DNA of 5,507 bases from Thiotrichales bacterium (GTDB lineage: Bacteria > Pseudomonadota > Gammaproteobacteria > Thiomicrospirales > Thiomicrospiraceae): assembly GCA_014763835.1 (NCBI GenBank), contig JACXUQ010000103.1, positions 1-5,507 of the forward strand, read 5' to 3'. The position numbers and the translations under genes are program-made. This document shows, in pieces, positions 5,194 to 5,507 of this stretch. The notes under the pieces are model-generated. The model worked only from the letters and a program-made list of their open reading frames with translations. It ran no database searches and was not told the DNA's origin. Position 1 is the stretch's first letter. Each line of letters starts with the position of its first letter.

Positions 5194-5507
5194 ATGACAA
5201 GTTTCCCGCATATTAAAATTCAGAGCGAAGATTTTGACCTGACCACCGAAGTCGCCAAATTGCGTCAAGGACACAAGGATATTGGCGCGGTGGTTTCGTT
5301 TGTCGGCACTGTACGCGATATCAATGAAGGCGACGAGGTATCGGTGCTGGAGTTGGAACACTATCCGGGCATGACCGAAAAGGCGTTGGAAAAAATCCGA
5401 TTGGAAGCGCACGAGCGTTGGGCGTTGGAATCGAGTGTGATTATCCACCGCATCGGCAAGATGTATCCTTGCGATCAGATTGTCTTGGTTGCCGTGAGCA
5501 GCCGCCA
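5194..5507 (+). CDS. moaE: Molybdopterin synthase catalytic subunit MoaE, N-terminal part, cut by the window edge
   Basis: MoaE is the large subunit of molybdopterin synthase. With two MoaD subunits it converts cyclic pyranopterin monophosphate to molybdopterin by adding the dithiolene sulfurs. From the ATG at 5194, 104 complete codons are open to the right edge; the family is about 150 residues. Diagnostic blocks are GAVVSFVGTVRDIN (31-44, with Arg41 matching a conserved active-site arginine), LELEHYPGMTEKAL (52-65), the ERWALESSVIIHRIGKMYP stretch (about 74-92) and DQIVLVAVSSR at the edge. The catalytic lysines lie beyond the window. The gap to the moaD stop is only six bases and the ribosome binding site is weak, so translation is probably coupled to moaD. 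Confidence 0.95.
   Translation, partial: MTSFPHIKIQSEDFDLTTEVAKLRQGHKDIGAVVSFVGTVRDINEGDEVSVLELEHYPGMTEKALEKIRLEAHERWALESSVIIHRIGKMYPCDQIVLVAVSSR

Overview
The window looks like chromosomal DNA of a gammaproteobacterial, obligately or largely chemolithotrophic sulfur oxidiser. The overall gene set and protein style recall the Thiomicrospira / Hydrogenovibrio / Thiomicrorhabdus group. That assignment is inferred from remembered protein similarity and moderate GC, not from a search. I see no insertion sequence, CRISPR array, tRNA, rRNA or phage gene.

Layout, left to right. (1) Positions 1-476, minus strand: the N-terminal 158 codons of hemB (porphobilinogen synthase), running off the left edge. 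(2) Positions 477-580: a divergent intergenic region with a small inverted repeat. (3) Positions 581-1030, plus strand: a very acidic conserved-type hypothetical protein. (4) Positions 1031-1315: a 285-base AT-rich gap with two tandem sigma70-like promoter candidates sharing the same -35 hexamer, a short tandem repeat, and a perfect 7-bp hairpin just upstream of the soxC ribosome binding site. (5) Positions 1316-3728: soxC and soxD, overlapping by 20 bases, closed by a strong intrinsic terminator at 3758-3785. (6) From 3910 to the right edge: a molybdenum cofactor operon moaA-moaD-moaE, with moaE cut by the window edge.

How the genes fit together. SoxC is a Tat-exported molybdoenzyme and SoxD its exported c-type cytochrome. 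Together they are expected to oxidise the sulfane sulfur carried by SoxYZ in the periplasmic thiosulfate oxidation cycle. MoaA, MoaD and MoaE make the pterin part of the molybdenum cofactor that SoxC needs. HemB makes a precursor of the heme that SoxD needs. The neighbourhood is therefore one redox enzyme flanked by genes for both of its cofactors, though only the moa link seems likely to be more than chance.

The most notable points are: SoxD has only one CXXCH heme site plus a long N-terminal extension, where the classical Paracoccus SoxD has two hemes; HemB carries the cysteine-free metal loop; and soxCD codon choice is much more biased than that of its neighbours. I found no convincing entirely new system. 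The unusual SoxD is the best candidate for novelty.
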